From Pseudomonadota bacterium (GTDB lineage Bacteria; Desulfobacterota; S145-22), in the NCBI GenBank assembly GCA_015493505.1, contig WGDA01000049.1, positions 1 to 43,626 of the forward strand: a stretch of DNA of 43,626 bases. The letters run 5' to 3'. Below the pieces are notes generated by a model. That model saw only the letters and a program-made list of their open reading frames with translations. It searched no databases and was not told where the DNA came from. Below are positions 23,744-31,832 of the stretch, piece by piece (the stretch's first letter is position 1; every line of letters starts with the position of its first letter). The translations under genes were made by a program, and so were the position numbers.

Positions 23744-24217
23744 ATGCACGCGGTTCCCACCACCTGGACGCTTATTCAGATTGTTATCGATTGCCTTCTC
23801 ATCTTTCTTATCGTTTTTTTCTTGCTGGTTCTGATGAAAGAGCGGAAAGAACGCGCCCTCCTGAAAGAATGGATACAGAAACAGTCCCGTGTGTTTACCG
23901 ATCTCGTTCACGCCTCGGACGAAAAGGCGGAAACTTTGTCCGCCACGGTGGAAGAGCTCATCAAACGCCTTCGACGCGAAATCACCGTGGCGCAATCCGC
24001 TTTGGAGTCCCTTGAAAGGATCTCCGTAAAGGGAAAACCGGCTCCCTCTCACAATCAGCGGCCGGAGACGCGAGTCAAAAGGCCCCCTTCGGAGAGAGAA
24101 GCCATTCGCTATCTGTTGAAAAAGGGCGTGAAACCCCTGGAAATCAGCAGGCAGCTTGATGTCCCGATCGGTGAAGTTGAGCTGGTAAGCCAGCTGGAAT
24201 CTGAACAGCACGATTAA
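23744..24217 (+). CDS. DUF2802-like single-span protein of the flagellar cluster
   Basis: 157 residues. An N-terminal membrane helix (about 9-30, TLIQIVIDCLLIFLIVFFLL) is followed by a coiled-coil region (LLKEWIQKQS to LESLERIS) and a C-terminal helix-turn-helix-like segment (EAIRYLLKKGVKPLEISRQL). This layout matches DUF2802 proteins, which commonly lie in flagellar or chemotaxis loci of Proteobacteria and Desulfobacterota. The ATG follows the previous stop codon with no gap, so the genes are probably coupled. The biochemical role is unknown. Confidence 0.65.
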   Translation: MHAVPTTWTLIQIVIDCLLIFLIVFFLLVLMKERKERALLKEWIQKQSRVFTDLVHASDEKAETLSATVEELIKRLRREITVAQSALESLERISVKGKPAPSHNQRPETRVKRPPSEREAIRYLLKKGVKPLEISRQLDVPIGEVELVSQLESEQHD

Positions 24218-24219
24218 CC

Positions 24220-25647
24220 ATGGATATTTCCGGCATCCTCAACCTCATTCAGGGAAGCCGCCTGATTAAGACAGGTGACGACCTGAAACCCCTGACGGAA
24301 CCCAAAGACGTTTTTTACCTGAAGCCAGGCGACGTCCTTGAAGGCAGGATCGTGAAAAACCTGCCTGACAACCGGGTCGTGCTGCTGACGGGTAAGCGTG
24401 AGCTGACTGCCCGAACGAACCTGCCCCTTAAGGCGGGGGAGCAGATTCAGGTAGAGGTTCAGAGCACGAAGGGTGAAATCCTCCTGAAGGTCCTGAATCG
24501 GCGCCCTACCATGGAGGGGATGGTCAAACAGGAATTGAAGCCACTGCTCGGGAGGCTGCATCGCCCCATTGCCAGGGTGATTCAGGACGTGGAAACAGCC
24601 ATTCAGTCCATCCTCTCATCACCCTCCTCTCTCCAGGACAAGGAACTGGTAACGCTGCTGGACCGGCTTTCCACCCTCCTGAAAGAGCTGAATGTCACAC
24701 CTGAAGGGCGGGAGCCCCCATCCGCCGGAAAAGAGCCGCCGCCTTCTGCCCCCGTTTTGGCTGAAACTTCCCAAAGCACGTTGTCACTGCCCGCGCAGCC
24801 CGATCGGGAGATGACCCCTTTGCTGAAATGGATTCAGGATTCCGGGCTTGAGTGGGAAAACAAGGTATGGCAGTTTTTTGAGGCCCCCCCCGAAAACCTT
24901 GCCGACGCAATCAAGGCACTGATTCAGAGTGATCTCAAAGGGCTGACACAGAAAATCATCGACCAACTGCCCATGTCTGGACAGCGGGAAGCGCCCACGA
25001 AAGGCCCATTTCCCTCGGAACTGGCGCGAAGCGGGTCCACCAGTCCGAAGCACGCCCAGGCAGCGGCACGGGATGGGGAAGGCGCGCGCGTCAGCCAGGA
25101 ACCTCAGCCGACAGTCCCTTCCCCCTCCCTGCACATGGGAAACAGCGAAGCCCTGAATCAGCTTGCCACGCACCTTGAGCAGTTGTCCCAGACAATCCAG
25201 GCGCATCAGTTGTTGAACGTGGTTCAGCATGATGTGAATCAGCAGTTTTACTTTCAGATTCCCCTGGCACTGTCGGATGGGGTGAAACCCCTGGATCTGT
25301 TTGTTTACAGAAAAAGGGAAAAGCCAGATTCGAGCAGGCCGGAGGCTGGCGATGAACGCCATGACTTCTGGGTGGTGTTTTTCCTGACGCTCAGTACGTT
25401 GGGGAGCTTGAGAATCGATTTGAAAACCAGCCGGAAGTCCCTCACAGTCAGTATTTTGACGGGCACGGAAAAGGCCGCCCGCCATATCGCGCCGTTCCTT
25501 CCGGAGCTTGAAGAGGCCCTTGGCGCGATAGGGTTTCAGGTCAGAGGGACAAAGGTGGAACCGGCGAAAGACGGCGTCGTAAAGCCACCGGACCCGGTGG
25601 GTACGCACCCGTTTATGAGGAAAGGGATGGTGAGTATCGTTGCCTGA
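24220..25647 (+). CDS. fliK: Flagellar hook-length control protein (FliK-like)
   Basis: 475 residues. The N-terminal part is a small beta domain (KPGDVLEGRIVKNLPDNRVV); the middle (about 165-310) is Pro/Ser/Gln-rich and unstructured like the ruler region of FliK. The C-terminal 120 residues match the Flg_hook domain: a strand-rich segment with LTLSTLGSLRIDLKTSRKSL and SILTGTEKAARHIAPFLPEL. FliK is exported and measures the hook, then makes FlhB switch substrate. The gene starts two bases after its upstream neighbour and overlaps fhlB by eight bases. Sequence is divergent, so identity rests on the C-terminal domain and context. Confidence 0.78.
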   Translation: MDISGILNLIQGSRLIKTGDDLKPLTEPKDVFYLKPGDVLEGRIVKNLPDNRVVLLTGKRELTARTNLPLKAGEQIQVEVQSTKGEILLKVLNRRPTMEGMVKQELKPLLGRLHRPIARVIQDVETAIQSILSSPSSLQDKELVTLLDRLSTLLKELNVTPEGREPPSAGKEPPPSAPVLAETSQSTLSLPAQPDREMTPLLKWIQDSGLEWENKVWQFFEAPPENLADAIKALIQSDLKGLTQKIIDQLPMSGQREAPTKGPFPSELARSGSTSPKHAQAAARDGEGARVSQEPQPTVPSPSLHMGNSEALNQLATHLEQLSQTIQAHQLLNVVQHDVNQQFYFQIPLALSDGVKPLDLFVYRKREKPDSSRPEAGDERHDFWVVFFLTLSTLGSLRIDLKTSRKSLTVSILTGTEKAARHIAPFLPELEEALGAIGFQVRGTKVEPAKDGVVKPPDPVGTHPFMRKGMVSIVA

Positions 25648-25933
25648 TGAGAAGGGAAAGCCTGAGAGGAAAACGGCCGTCGCGCTGGCTTACAAGCCGG
25701 AGAAAGACACCGCCCCCCGGGTAACGGCCAAAGGAAAGGGCCTCGTCGCGGAAAAAATAATCGCTCTTGCCCGAGATCACGGCATCCCCATTCGGGACGA
25801 CCCGGACCTTGTAACGGTACTGGCGGCTCTTGAACTCGACCGGGAAATCCCACCGGAGCTTTATAAAGCCATAGCGGAGGTATTCGCTTTTATCTATCGT
25901 ATCAACCAGACGTCAAAAAACCGGCCATCGTAG
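25640..25933 (+). CDS. fhlB: FhlB/FlhX: stand-alone FlhB C-terminal-domain protein
   Basis: 97 residues, similar to the cytosolic C-terminal domain of the export gate protein FlhB: AVALAYKPEKDTAPRVTAKG, then AEKIIALARDHGIPI and the closing IPPELYKAIAEVFAFIYRI. The membrane part and the self-cleaving NPTH motif are missing, as is normal for FhlB. It may substitute for or modulate the FlhB switch and usually sits next to fliK, as here. The start is TTG 25640, overlapping the fliK end; no strong ribosome site is visible, which suits translational coupling. Confidence 0.85.
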   Translation: MPDEKGKPERKTAVALAYKPEKDTAPRVTAKGKGLVAEKIIALARDHGIPIRDDPDLVTVLAALELDREIPPELYKAIAEVFAFIYRINQTSKNRPS

Positions 25934-25936
25934 GGA

Positions 25937-25963
25937 AAAATCTGCCAGGCTGGCAAAGATTTT
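25937..25963 (+). terminator. Probable terminator after fhlB
   Basis: AAAATCTGCCAG pairs with CTGGC-aa-AGATTTT, a stem of about 12 bp with a two-base bulge and one-base loop, ending in TTTT. It separates the sigma-28 operon from the sigma-54 operon and could work in both directions. Confidence 0.5.
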
Positions 25964-26041
25964 CTGGAACGCGCGCCGCTCATTTTTACGGGTTCTTGAT
26001 AAATTTTATGTATTTTAAACAAGTTACATCATTATCTCCCG

Positions 26042-26057
26042 TGGCATATCTTTTGCT
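26042..26057 (+). promoter_or_regulatory. Sigma-54 (RpoN) promoter of the rod/ring operon
   Basis: TGGCATATCTTTTGCT matches the -24/-12 consensus TGGCAYR-N4-TTGCW fully, with GG and GC ten bases apart. The start point would be near 26068, about 16 nt before ATG 26084 with GGGAGG between. No binding site for the activator could be picked out. Confidence 0.82.
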
Positions 26058-26083
26058 TTACTCTGTCACGGGAGGAAAAAACG

Positions 26084-26836
26084 ATGATGAAAGGAATTTA
26101 CGTTGCCACTTCAGGCGCCTTGGCGATTCAGCGTCAGATGGCAAACATCGCCAACAACCTGGCGAATATCGACACCTCCGGTTACAAGAAAAACATTCCC
26201 GTTTTTACTTCTATTTCCGCCAAACAGGTGGCATCCACTGTGGGCGGGTCTTCCACTCTTCCTAACCCTTTGACCTATACGGCCATCGCGCAGAATAAGC
26301 CGGATTTTACTCAGGGTCCCCTCGTCAGGACGGGAGATCCCATGCAAGTGGCACTGGAAGGGCCAGGTTTTTTTACCATTCAGACCATGAACAACGAGAT
26401 TCGATACACGCGTACCCTTAATTTGGTGGTGACACGGGATGGCAGGCTTCTGACCAAGGGTGGAGAGAGGGTAATTGGCCAGAACAATCGCCCCATTGAA
26501 AACTTGACCGAGGCACCCCTGGAGATCGGGCCGGATGGAGGGCTTTCTCAGGAGGGGAATCTGGTTGGCCAGTTGAAGATGGTTGATTTCCCCAAACCGT
26601 ATCCGCTGGAAAAGGTCGGATATGGAATGTATCGGCTGACGCAGCAGGTGGCGCCGACGAAGGTGAAAAACACGGTGGTTCATCAGGGGATGGTGGAGAA
26701 ACCGAATGTCAGCCCGGTCCGGGAGATGACCCAGATGATTGTCGCGCTCAGGGGGTATGAGGCGTATCAGAAAGTGATTACAAGCATGGACGACCTGGCC
26801 GGTAAGGCCGTCAATGATCTTGGACGCGTTGGATAA
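26084..26836 (+). CDS. flgF: Flagellar proximal rod protein FlgF
   Basis: 250 residues. The N-terminal rod motif [17 protein letters not shown] and the C-terminal [24 protein letters not shown] are those of rod-hook-HAP family proteins; length and order before flgG indicate FlgF. It is exported through the flagellar secretion apparatus and forms part of the rod, which crosses the periplasm. First gene behind the sigma-54 promoter, with GGGAGG before ATG 26084 (ATG 26087 also possible). The next gene starts after 14 bases with AAAGGAGG. Confidence 0.93.
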   Translation: MMKGIYVATSGALAIQRQMANIANNLANIDTSGYKKNIPVFTSISAKQVASTVGGSSTLPNPLTYTAIAQNKPDFTQGPLVRTGDPMQVALEGPGFFTIQTMNNEIRYTRTLNLVVTRDGRLLTKGGERVIGQNNRPIENLTEAPLEIGPDGGLSQEGNLVGQLKMVDFPKPYPLEKVGYGMYRLTQQVAPTKVKNTVVHQGMVEKPNVSPVREMTQMIVALRGYEAYQKVITSMDDLAGKAVNDLGRVG

Positions 26837-26850
26837 AAGGAGGGTTAAGG

Positions 26851-27639
26851 ATGATTCGAGCATTATGGACGGCGGCTTCGGGGATGGAGGCCCAAACCCT
26901 TAAAATGGACAACATCTCCAACAATCTGGCGAACGTGAGTACCGTCGGGTTCAAACGCAGCCGCGTGGACTTTCAGGACCTCCTTTATCAGACCCTTCGG
27001 GAGCCTGGCGTGGAATCCTCCAACGGTAACCAGATTCCCACGGGAATGCAGGTTGGCCTGGGGGTCCGACCGGCGGCGATTACCAAGATCTTCCTCCAGG
27101 GTGATTACCAGAAGACAGACAATGACCTGGATCTCGCCATCGAAGGGAGGGGATTTTTCCAGATCACCTTGCCAGACGGAACCATCGCCTATACCCGCTG
27201 CGGTGCTTTCAAGCTGGACAGCGATGGAACCATCGTGACATCTGATGGCTACAAGCTCGAGCCGGAAATTACCATTCCTGAAGACGCGACCTCTATCACG
27301 GTCACGGATGATGGAACCATTTCCGTGACGACACCCGGGACAACGACCCCGAGTGAGGTGGGCACCATTGAGTTGGCAACTTTTCCTAACCAGGCGGGAC
27401 TGAAGAGTATAGGGCGGAACCTGTTTGTCAAGACGCAGGCTTCCGGGGACGAGACAACCGGAACGCCCGGCCTGGATGGATATGGGACCATCGCGCAGGG
27501 ATTCCTGGAAATGTCGAATGTCAGCGTGGTGGACGAAATGGTCAATATGATCGTCAGCCAGCGGGCGTATGAAATTAATTCAAAGGCGGTACAAACCTCT
27601 GACGAAATGCTTCAAACGGCGAATAACCTCAAGAGGTAA
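26851..27639 (+). CDS. flgG: Flagellar distal rod protein FlgG
   Basis: 262 residues, standard length. [49 protein letters not shown] and [10 protein letters not shown] are near-invariant FlgG sequences. The C-terminal [34 protein letters not shown] completes the D0 helix pair. It builds the distal rod that passes through the P and L rings encoded just downstream. Confidence 0.97.
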   Translation: MIRALWTAASGMEAQTLKMDNISNNLANVSTVGFKRSRVDFQDLLYQTLREPGVESSNGNQIPTGMQVGLGVRPAAITKIFLQGDYQKTDNDLDLAIEGRGFFQITLPDGTIAYTRCGAFKLDSDGTIVTSDGYKLEPEITIPEDATSITVTDDGTISVTTPGTTTPSEVGTIELATFPNQAGLKSIGRNLFVKTQASGDETTGTPGLDGYGTIAQGFLEMSNVSVVDEMVNMIVSQRAYEINSKAVQTSDEMLQTANNLKR

Positions 27640-27642
27640 GTG

Positions 27643-28599
27643 ATGAAACGGTTTGTTAACGCGCTGGTTTTGACCGGTATGTTCCTTGCCTTTATGACTG
27701 GGGTGGGAAATGCCTCTCGACAGAGGTGGATGATCCGCCCCTTTACGGAGGTATCGAGGAGCGCGGTAACCCTTCGGGATCTTCTGCTGAGCCCGGAAGC
27801 CCTGGATAAATTGGGGCCTGGAACGCTGAACCACGTGGTCTTGCGTGTGCCGAACCCTGGCGAGGCTCACGTGACACGTGGCCAGTTGCTCAGTGAATTC
27901 CGGAGCTTTTTGGGTGGAACGGTTCTGGCGTCCCTCCAGGTGCCAACGAGTGGCGTGACGATCCGCCGTGTCTTTCGGATCGATACGGGTGAGGTGGTTG
28001 AGGTTTTCAAGAAGGTCATTTTTTCCCGCTATGGGGGCCTTGGCAGAATTCACGTGCGGGACGTGAAGATTTCGGGAAACACACAGATTCCCAGCCCGTA
28101 TTACAGGATTGTGGCGTACGCGCCGGCGCGGTTTCGAAAGGTGATGAACATCAAAATGAAGGTGTTGGGAAAAGGATGGCGGCGCACGATCTTTGCGCGG
28201 GGCAGGGTATCCATCACCGCGACGGTTCTCGTTGCCAAGCGCTATATCACCAAAGGGGAGAAAATAGGGCCGGACAACACCACGCTGATAGAGCAGGATA
28301 TTACCCATCTTTATAAATCTTACCTGACCAGCGCCCGTCAATGTGAAGGCCTGGTGGCCAGAAGCTCCATCCCGGAGGGGCATGTCATCAGCCCCGAAAA
28401 CCTCACAAGCCCCATTCTGGTGAACAATGGCGCGATTGTCACAATTCAGGCGCAATCCCCCAATATCCTTGTCAGAACCCTTGGGGTGGCAAAGCAGCGT
28501 GGAAGGCGGGGAGACATTATCCGGGTGGAAAACCTTCAGTCTAAAAAAATCATTTACGCCAAAGTGACCGCGAAAAACCTTGTCACAGTGGAGTTTTAA
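27643..28599 (+). CDS. flgA: Flagellar P-ring assembly chaperone FlgA
   Basis: About 318 residues with an N-terminal signal peptide (KRFVNALVLTGMFLAFMTGVGNA). The C-terminal 120 residues form the SAF-type domain typical of FlgA (AKRYITKGEKIGPDN, LVARSSIPEGHVISPENL, NGAIVTIQA). In the periplasm it helps FlgI polymerise into the P ring. ATG 27643 overlaps the ribosome site AGAGGTAAG and starts three bases after flgG; the track's GTG is one codon earlier. It lies at the start of the ring genes flgA-flgH-flgI. Confidence 0.9.
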   Translation: MKRFVNALVLTGMFLAFMTGVGNASRQRWMIRPFTEVSRSAVTLRDLLLSPEALDKLGPGTLNHVVLRVPNPGEAHVTRGQLLSEFRSFLGGTVLASLQVPTSGVTIRRVFRIDTGEVVEVFKKVIFSRYGGLGRIHVRDVKISGNTQIPSPYYRIVAYAPARFRKVMNIKMKVLGKGWRRTIFARGRVSITATVLVAKRYITKGEKIGPDNTTLIEQDITHLYKSYLTSARQCEGLVARSSIPEGHVISPENLTSPILVNNGAIVTIQAQSPNILVRTLGVAKQRGRRGDIIRVENLQSKKIIYAKVTAKNLVTVEF

Positions 28600-28600
28600 A

Positions 28601-29323
28601 ATGAGAAGGCGTTTTCGTATGCGAGGGATTGTTTCGTTGGGTGTGTTTTTCACGCTTGCCCTGTTCCTTTCCGGGTGCATGACCACGCAGGAGACCCGCG
28701 TGCATTCCGGCGTTGACTATACGAGTGTTGCGCCGCGCGTGATACCGCAGGAAGCGCGGACCCCGGGTTCCCTGTGGGTGGGCGTGACGACAAACAACCT
28801 TTATTTCGCCGACAATCGCGCGCGGGGTGTCGGTGATCTGGTCACCGTCAAGATTGCAGACAAGTCCTCAGCCGTCAAGAAGGCGGAAACCAAGACGAAA
28901 CGCGGGTCTTCCATAGAGGCTGGAATCCCGAAACTGATGGGTGTTGAAAAGAGCCTTGAAAACAAAAACAAGAACCTTTCCATGTCCGAACTGTACAAGG
29001 CTTCCATGGATAACAAATTTGACGGAAGCGGTGAAACGACCCGTGAAGGAGAACTGGAGGCGACCATTACCTGTATGGTTGTCCGTGTGCTGCCGAACGG
29101 CAACCTGGTTATCCGCGGTGATAAAGATGTGCAGGTCAACAACGAGACGCAGTATATTCGCCTCTATGGAATTATCCGCCCCCAGGACATCGAGCAGGAT
29201 AACAGCATCTCTTCTGACAAGGTGGCCGACGCCCGCATTGTGTATTCTGGCAGGGGTGTCGTCAGTGACAAGCAGGTGGGCGGCTGGGGAACCAAGATTC
29301 TTGACTGGATTTGGCCGTTTTGA
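28601..29323 (+). CDS. flgH: Flagellar L-ring lipoprotein FlgH
   Basis: About 240 residues. A basic start and hydrophobic core lead to the lipobox LSGC (Cys about residue 24), so the mature protein is an outer-membrane lipoprotein. ARGVGDLVTVKIAD, the central beta region, and LVIRGDKDVQVNNETQYIRLYGIIRPQDI are FlgH hallmarks. ATG 28601 with GGAG upstream directly follows the flgA stop; the track's 28580 start lies inside flgA. It shows that the cell has an outer membrane. Confidence 0.95.
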   Translation: MRRRFRMRGIVSLGVFFTLALFLSGCMTTQETRVHSGVDYTSVAPRVIPQEARTPGSLWVGVTTNNLYFADNRARGVGDLVTVKIADKSSAVKKAETKTKRGSSIEAGIPKLMGVEKSLENKNKNLSMSELYKASMDNKFDGSGETTREGELEATITCMVVRVLPNGNLVIRGDKDVQVNNETQYIRLYGIIRPQDIEQDNSISSDKVADARIVYSGRGVVSDKQVGGWGTKILDWIWPF

Positions 29324-29335
29324 TGAGGTGGTGAT

Positions 29336-30514
29336 ATGAAACGTCTCGAGAAGCATAGAATATTTCTGATGGGGCTGATGGTGATGGTGGCCCTCTCTCT
29401 GATTCCCTGCCGCGCGTGGGCCGTTCGGATCAAAGATATCGCCGATGTCCAGGGGATGCGGGACAACCAGTTGATGGGTTACGGAATCGTGGCCGGGTTG
29501 AATGGAACGGGCGATAAAGATCAAACTGAATTTCCCGTTCGTTCCATCGTGAATATGTTGACCCGTATGGGGGTCCGGGTCCGCAGGAAGGATGTCAAGG
29601 TGAAAAACATCGCGGCGGTGATTGTCACCGCGACCCTGCCCCCCTTCGCGAAACCTGGCAGCCAGATCGATGTGGTCGTATCTTCCATCGGAGACGCCAA
29701 GAGTATTCAGGGGGGGACCCTGCTTCAGACCCCCTTGTGGGCCGCGGATGGCAAGGTTTACGCGGTTGCTCAGGGTCCCGTTTCAATAGGAGGCTTCTCG
29801 ACAAGCAAGGGAGGCGGAAAAAGCCAGAAGAATTTTCCAACCGTCGGGAGGGTCCCGGAAGGGGCAATCGTGGAACGGCCTGTCCCCATTTCCTTTCAGA
29901 ACCGCTCTTATGTGGTGTTCAACCTGTACACGCCGGATTTTACCACGGCGACGCGGGTGACGAAGGCCATCAACAGCTTTATGGGCGAAAGGGCGGCGCA
30001 TCCTCTCGACGCGGACACGATTCGGGTGAGTATTCCCAAAGCCTTCCGGTCGAATCTGGTGCAGTTCATGTCAAAGCTTGAGAATCTTGAAGTCACGCCT
30101 GCCAATGAGGCGCGGGTGGTCTTTAATGAGCGCACGGGCACGGTGGTGATTGGCAAGGATGTTCGGATTTCCACGGTGGCTGTCGCGCATGGAAACCTGA
30201 CAGTGACCATCAAGGAACATACTTATGTCTCGCAACCGGCGCCGTTTGCGTCAAAAATCAAGAAAGAAGGGACTCCCACGCAGGTTCCGGGAGGCATCAC
30301 CATGGCACCGGGGGGGCAAACCGTCGTGACGAAGGAACATCAGATAGCGGTGCACGAGGAAAAGAAAAAACTGGTGTTGCTAAAGAGTGGCGCGACCATT
30401 GGAGAGCTTGTCGATTCCCTGAACAAGATTGGGGTGTCACCGAGAGACCTCATGTCGATTCTACAGGCGATTCGAGCCGCTGGCGCCCTGCACGCGAAAC
30501 TTGAGATTATGTAA
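29336..30514 (+). CDS. flgI: Flagellar P-ring protein FlgI
   Basis: 392 residues with a cleavable signal peptide ending near RAWA (about residue 31). VRIKDIADVQGMRDNQLMGYG, VAGLNGTGDKDQTEF and the repeated beta segments, ending GVSPRDLMSILQAIRAAGALHA, are clear FlgI signatures. The protein forms the periplasmic P ring around the rod. There are 12 bases from flgH, with GAGGTGGTG upstream. Confidence 0.96.
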   Translation: MKRLEKHRIFLMGLMVMVALSLIPCRAWAVRIKDIADVQGMRDNQLMGYGIVAGLNGTGDKDQTEFPVRSIVNMLTRMGVRVRRKDVKVKNIAAVIVTATLPPFAKPGSQIDVVVSSIGDAKSIQGGTLLQTPLWAADGKVYAVAQGPVSIGGFSTSKGGGKSQKNFPTVGRVPEGAIVERPVPISFQNRSYVVFNLYTPDFTTATRVTKAINSFMGERAAHPLDADTIRVSIPKAFRSNLVQFMSKLENLEVTPANEARVVFNERTGTVVIGKDVRISTVAVAHGNLTVTIKEHTYVSQPAPFASKIKKEGTPTQVPGGITMAPGGQTVVTKEHQIAVHEEKKKLVLLKSGATIGELVDSLNKIGVSPRDLMSILQAIRAAGALHAKLEIM

Positions 30515-30532
30515 AGAATGTAAGGAGGCGCG

Positions 30533-30892
30533 ATGTTCATCGATTTGGAGTCCATTCAGGCCATAAGGTCTTATGTGGGTGGGAAACCAGGTTCTCGGGA
30601 CCCCGAGAGGTTGAAGAAGGCCTGCCAGCTTTTTGAATCGATGTTTCTGAATGAGCTGTTCAAGGAAATGCGGAAGACAATCCCCAAGGGGGGGCTCTTC
30701 AAAGATACCAACAGCGATCGTATTTACAAGGCCATGCTGGACCAGGAATACGCGGCGGAAATGGCGCAGGCGGGGGGAATCGGTCTGGGGAAGATGCTCT
30801 ATAAACAGCTCTCACTGAATTTGACGGACAAACCAGCCGTTAAACCCCATACCCTGGTCCCCGTTGAGAAGAAAGAAGAAGGAGGGCATTAA
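30533..30892 (+). CDS. flgJ: Rod-binding protein (FlgJ N-terminal-type domain)
   Basis: 119 residues: the rod-binding domain only (ACQLFESMFLNELFKEMRKT, LDQEYAAEMAQAGGIGLGKML). The C-terminal muramidase of enterobacterial FlgJ is missing, which is common in this lineage, so another peptidoglycan hydrolase must clear the wall. AAGGAGG precedes ATG 30533. The stop codon TAA is part of the sigma-28 promoter for flgM. Confidence 0.88.
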   Translation: MFIDLESIQAIRSYVGGKPGSRDPERLKKACQLFESMFLNELFKEMRKTIPKGGLFKDTNSDRIYKAMLDQEYAAEMAQAGGIGLGKMLYKQLSLNLTDKPAVKPHTLVPVEKKEEGGH

Positions 30893-30917
30893 AGTTATTG
30901 TTTCATTGTGCCGATAG
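30890..30917 (+). promoter_or_regulatory. Sigma-28 (FliA) promoter of flgM-flgN-flgK-flgL
   Basis: TAAAGTTA (30890-30897) and GCCGATAG (30910-30917) each match seven of eight consensus bases; the spacer is 12 bp rather than 11. The start would be near 30925, 27 nt before flgM. Confidence 0.65.
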
Positions 30918-30951
30918 GGAGAATATAAGCGTATAAACGTGAGGTGTATGC

Positions 30952-31269
30952 ATGAAAATTGATGACAATCGGTTGATTGAAGGGTTTAAACAGGTTGTCC
31001 AGGGACAGCAGGTTCAGCACCCTGCCCAGGGAAAAGGGGCGCAAGAGGCGTCCCGAAAAGGACAGGGCGTAGCGGCTGACAACGTGAACCTTTCTTCCAA
31101 GGCACGCCAATACCAGAAAGTGAAAAAGGCCGTGATGGAAGCTCCTGACATCCGTCAGGAAAAGGTAGAACATATCCGCAGCCAGATCGCGGCGGGGACC
31201 TATAACGTTCGGGGAGAGAAGGTCGCCGCGAAGATTATCCAGGATTCTCTTATCGATACCCTTTTGTAA
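30952..31269 (+). CDS. flgM: Anti-sigma-28 factor FlgM
   Basis: 105 residues. The N-terminal half is low-complexity and disordered; the C-terminal half holds the sigma-binding helices: VNLSSKARQYQKVKKAV, then IRQEKVEHIRSQIAAGTYNVRGEKVAAKII, as in FlgM. It holds FliA inactive until the hook is complete and is then exported. Placed behind its own sigma-28 promoter, it gives the usual feedback loop. Confidence 0.9.
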   Translation: MKIDDNRLIEGFKQVVQGQQVQHPAQGKGAQEASRKGQGVAADNVNLSSKARQYQKVKKAVMEAPDIRQEKVEHIRSQIAAGTYNVRGEKVAAKIIQDSLIDTLL

Positions 31270-31310
31270 TCGGCGCAAGGCTTCCCACCGGCCCCAAAAA
31301 GGAGAGACAA

Positions 31311-31817
31311 ATGGAAAAGACCGTTAGCGGCCTGGTGGCCTTGTTACACGAAGAAGCCGATATCTTTGAAACACTTCTTGAAATCCTGAGAAAGGAAAAC
31401 CAGGCGCTCATCCACATCAACGTGGAGACTTTGCACCGCCTTGCCAAGGAGAAGGAGACGCTTTCCCTGAAAGGCCGGATGTGTGAGGAAACACGCCAGC
31501 ACCTGCTCGAAAAGATGAGGGCTGAGTTGCATGTTCAGGGAGACACAGACCTGAATTTTTCCTTGCTGGTCGAACGGATCCCGGAACATCTTCGCCCCGC
31601 TTTGATTCAGGCGCGGAATCGGCTGCTGAAAGTCGCGGAAGAGATTGTTCTCATGAATTGCCAGAACGGCGCGTTGGTGCAGGATTCCCTTCGTTTGATT
31701 GAAAGCAGCCTGAATCTTATCCGCGAGGCCACGGGTACCGCCACATATCAGCGAAAAGGGACTCTCAGCCAGCCTGTGGAGATCGGTGAACCGGTTGGTT
31801 TTTCCGCGAAGGTTTAG
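31311..31817 (+). CDS. flgN: Flagellar export chaperone FlgN
   Basis: 168 residues, almost entirely helical. The N-terminal coiled coil (LLHEEADIFETLLEILRKEN) and the C-terminal amphipathic NGALVQDSLRLIESSLNLIRE match FlgN, the cytosolic chaperone for FlgK and FlgL, both encoded directly downstream. AAAGGAGA precedes the ATG. Confidence 0.85.
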   Translation: MEKTVSGLVALLHEEADIFETLLEILRKENQALIHINVETLHRLAKEKETLSLKGRMCEETRQHLLEKMRAELHVQGDTDLNFSLLVERIPEHLRPALIQARNRLLKVAEEIVLMNCQNGALVQDSLRLIESSLNLIREATGTATYQRKGTLSQPVEIGEPVGFSAKV

Positions 31818-31832
31818 AGGAGGAGACGAAAG

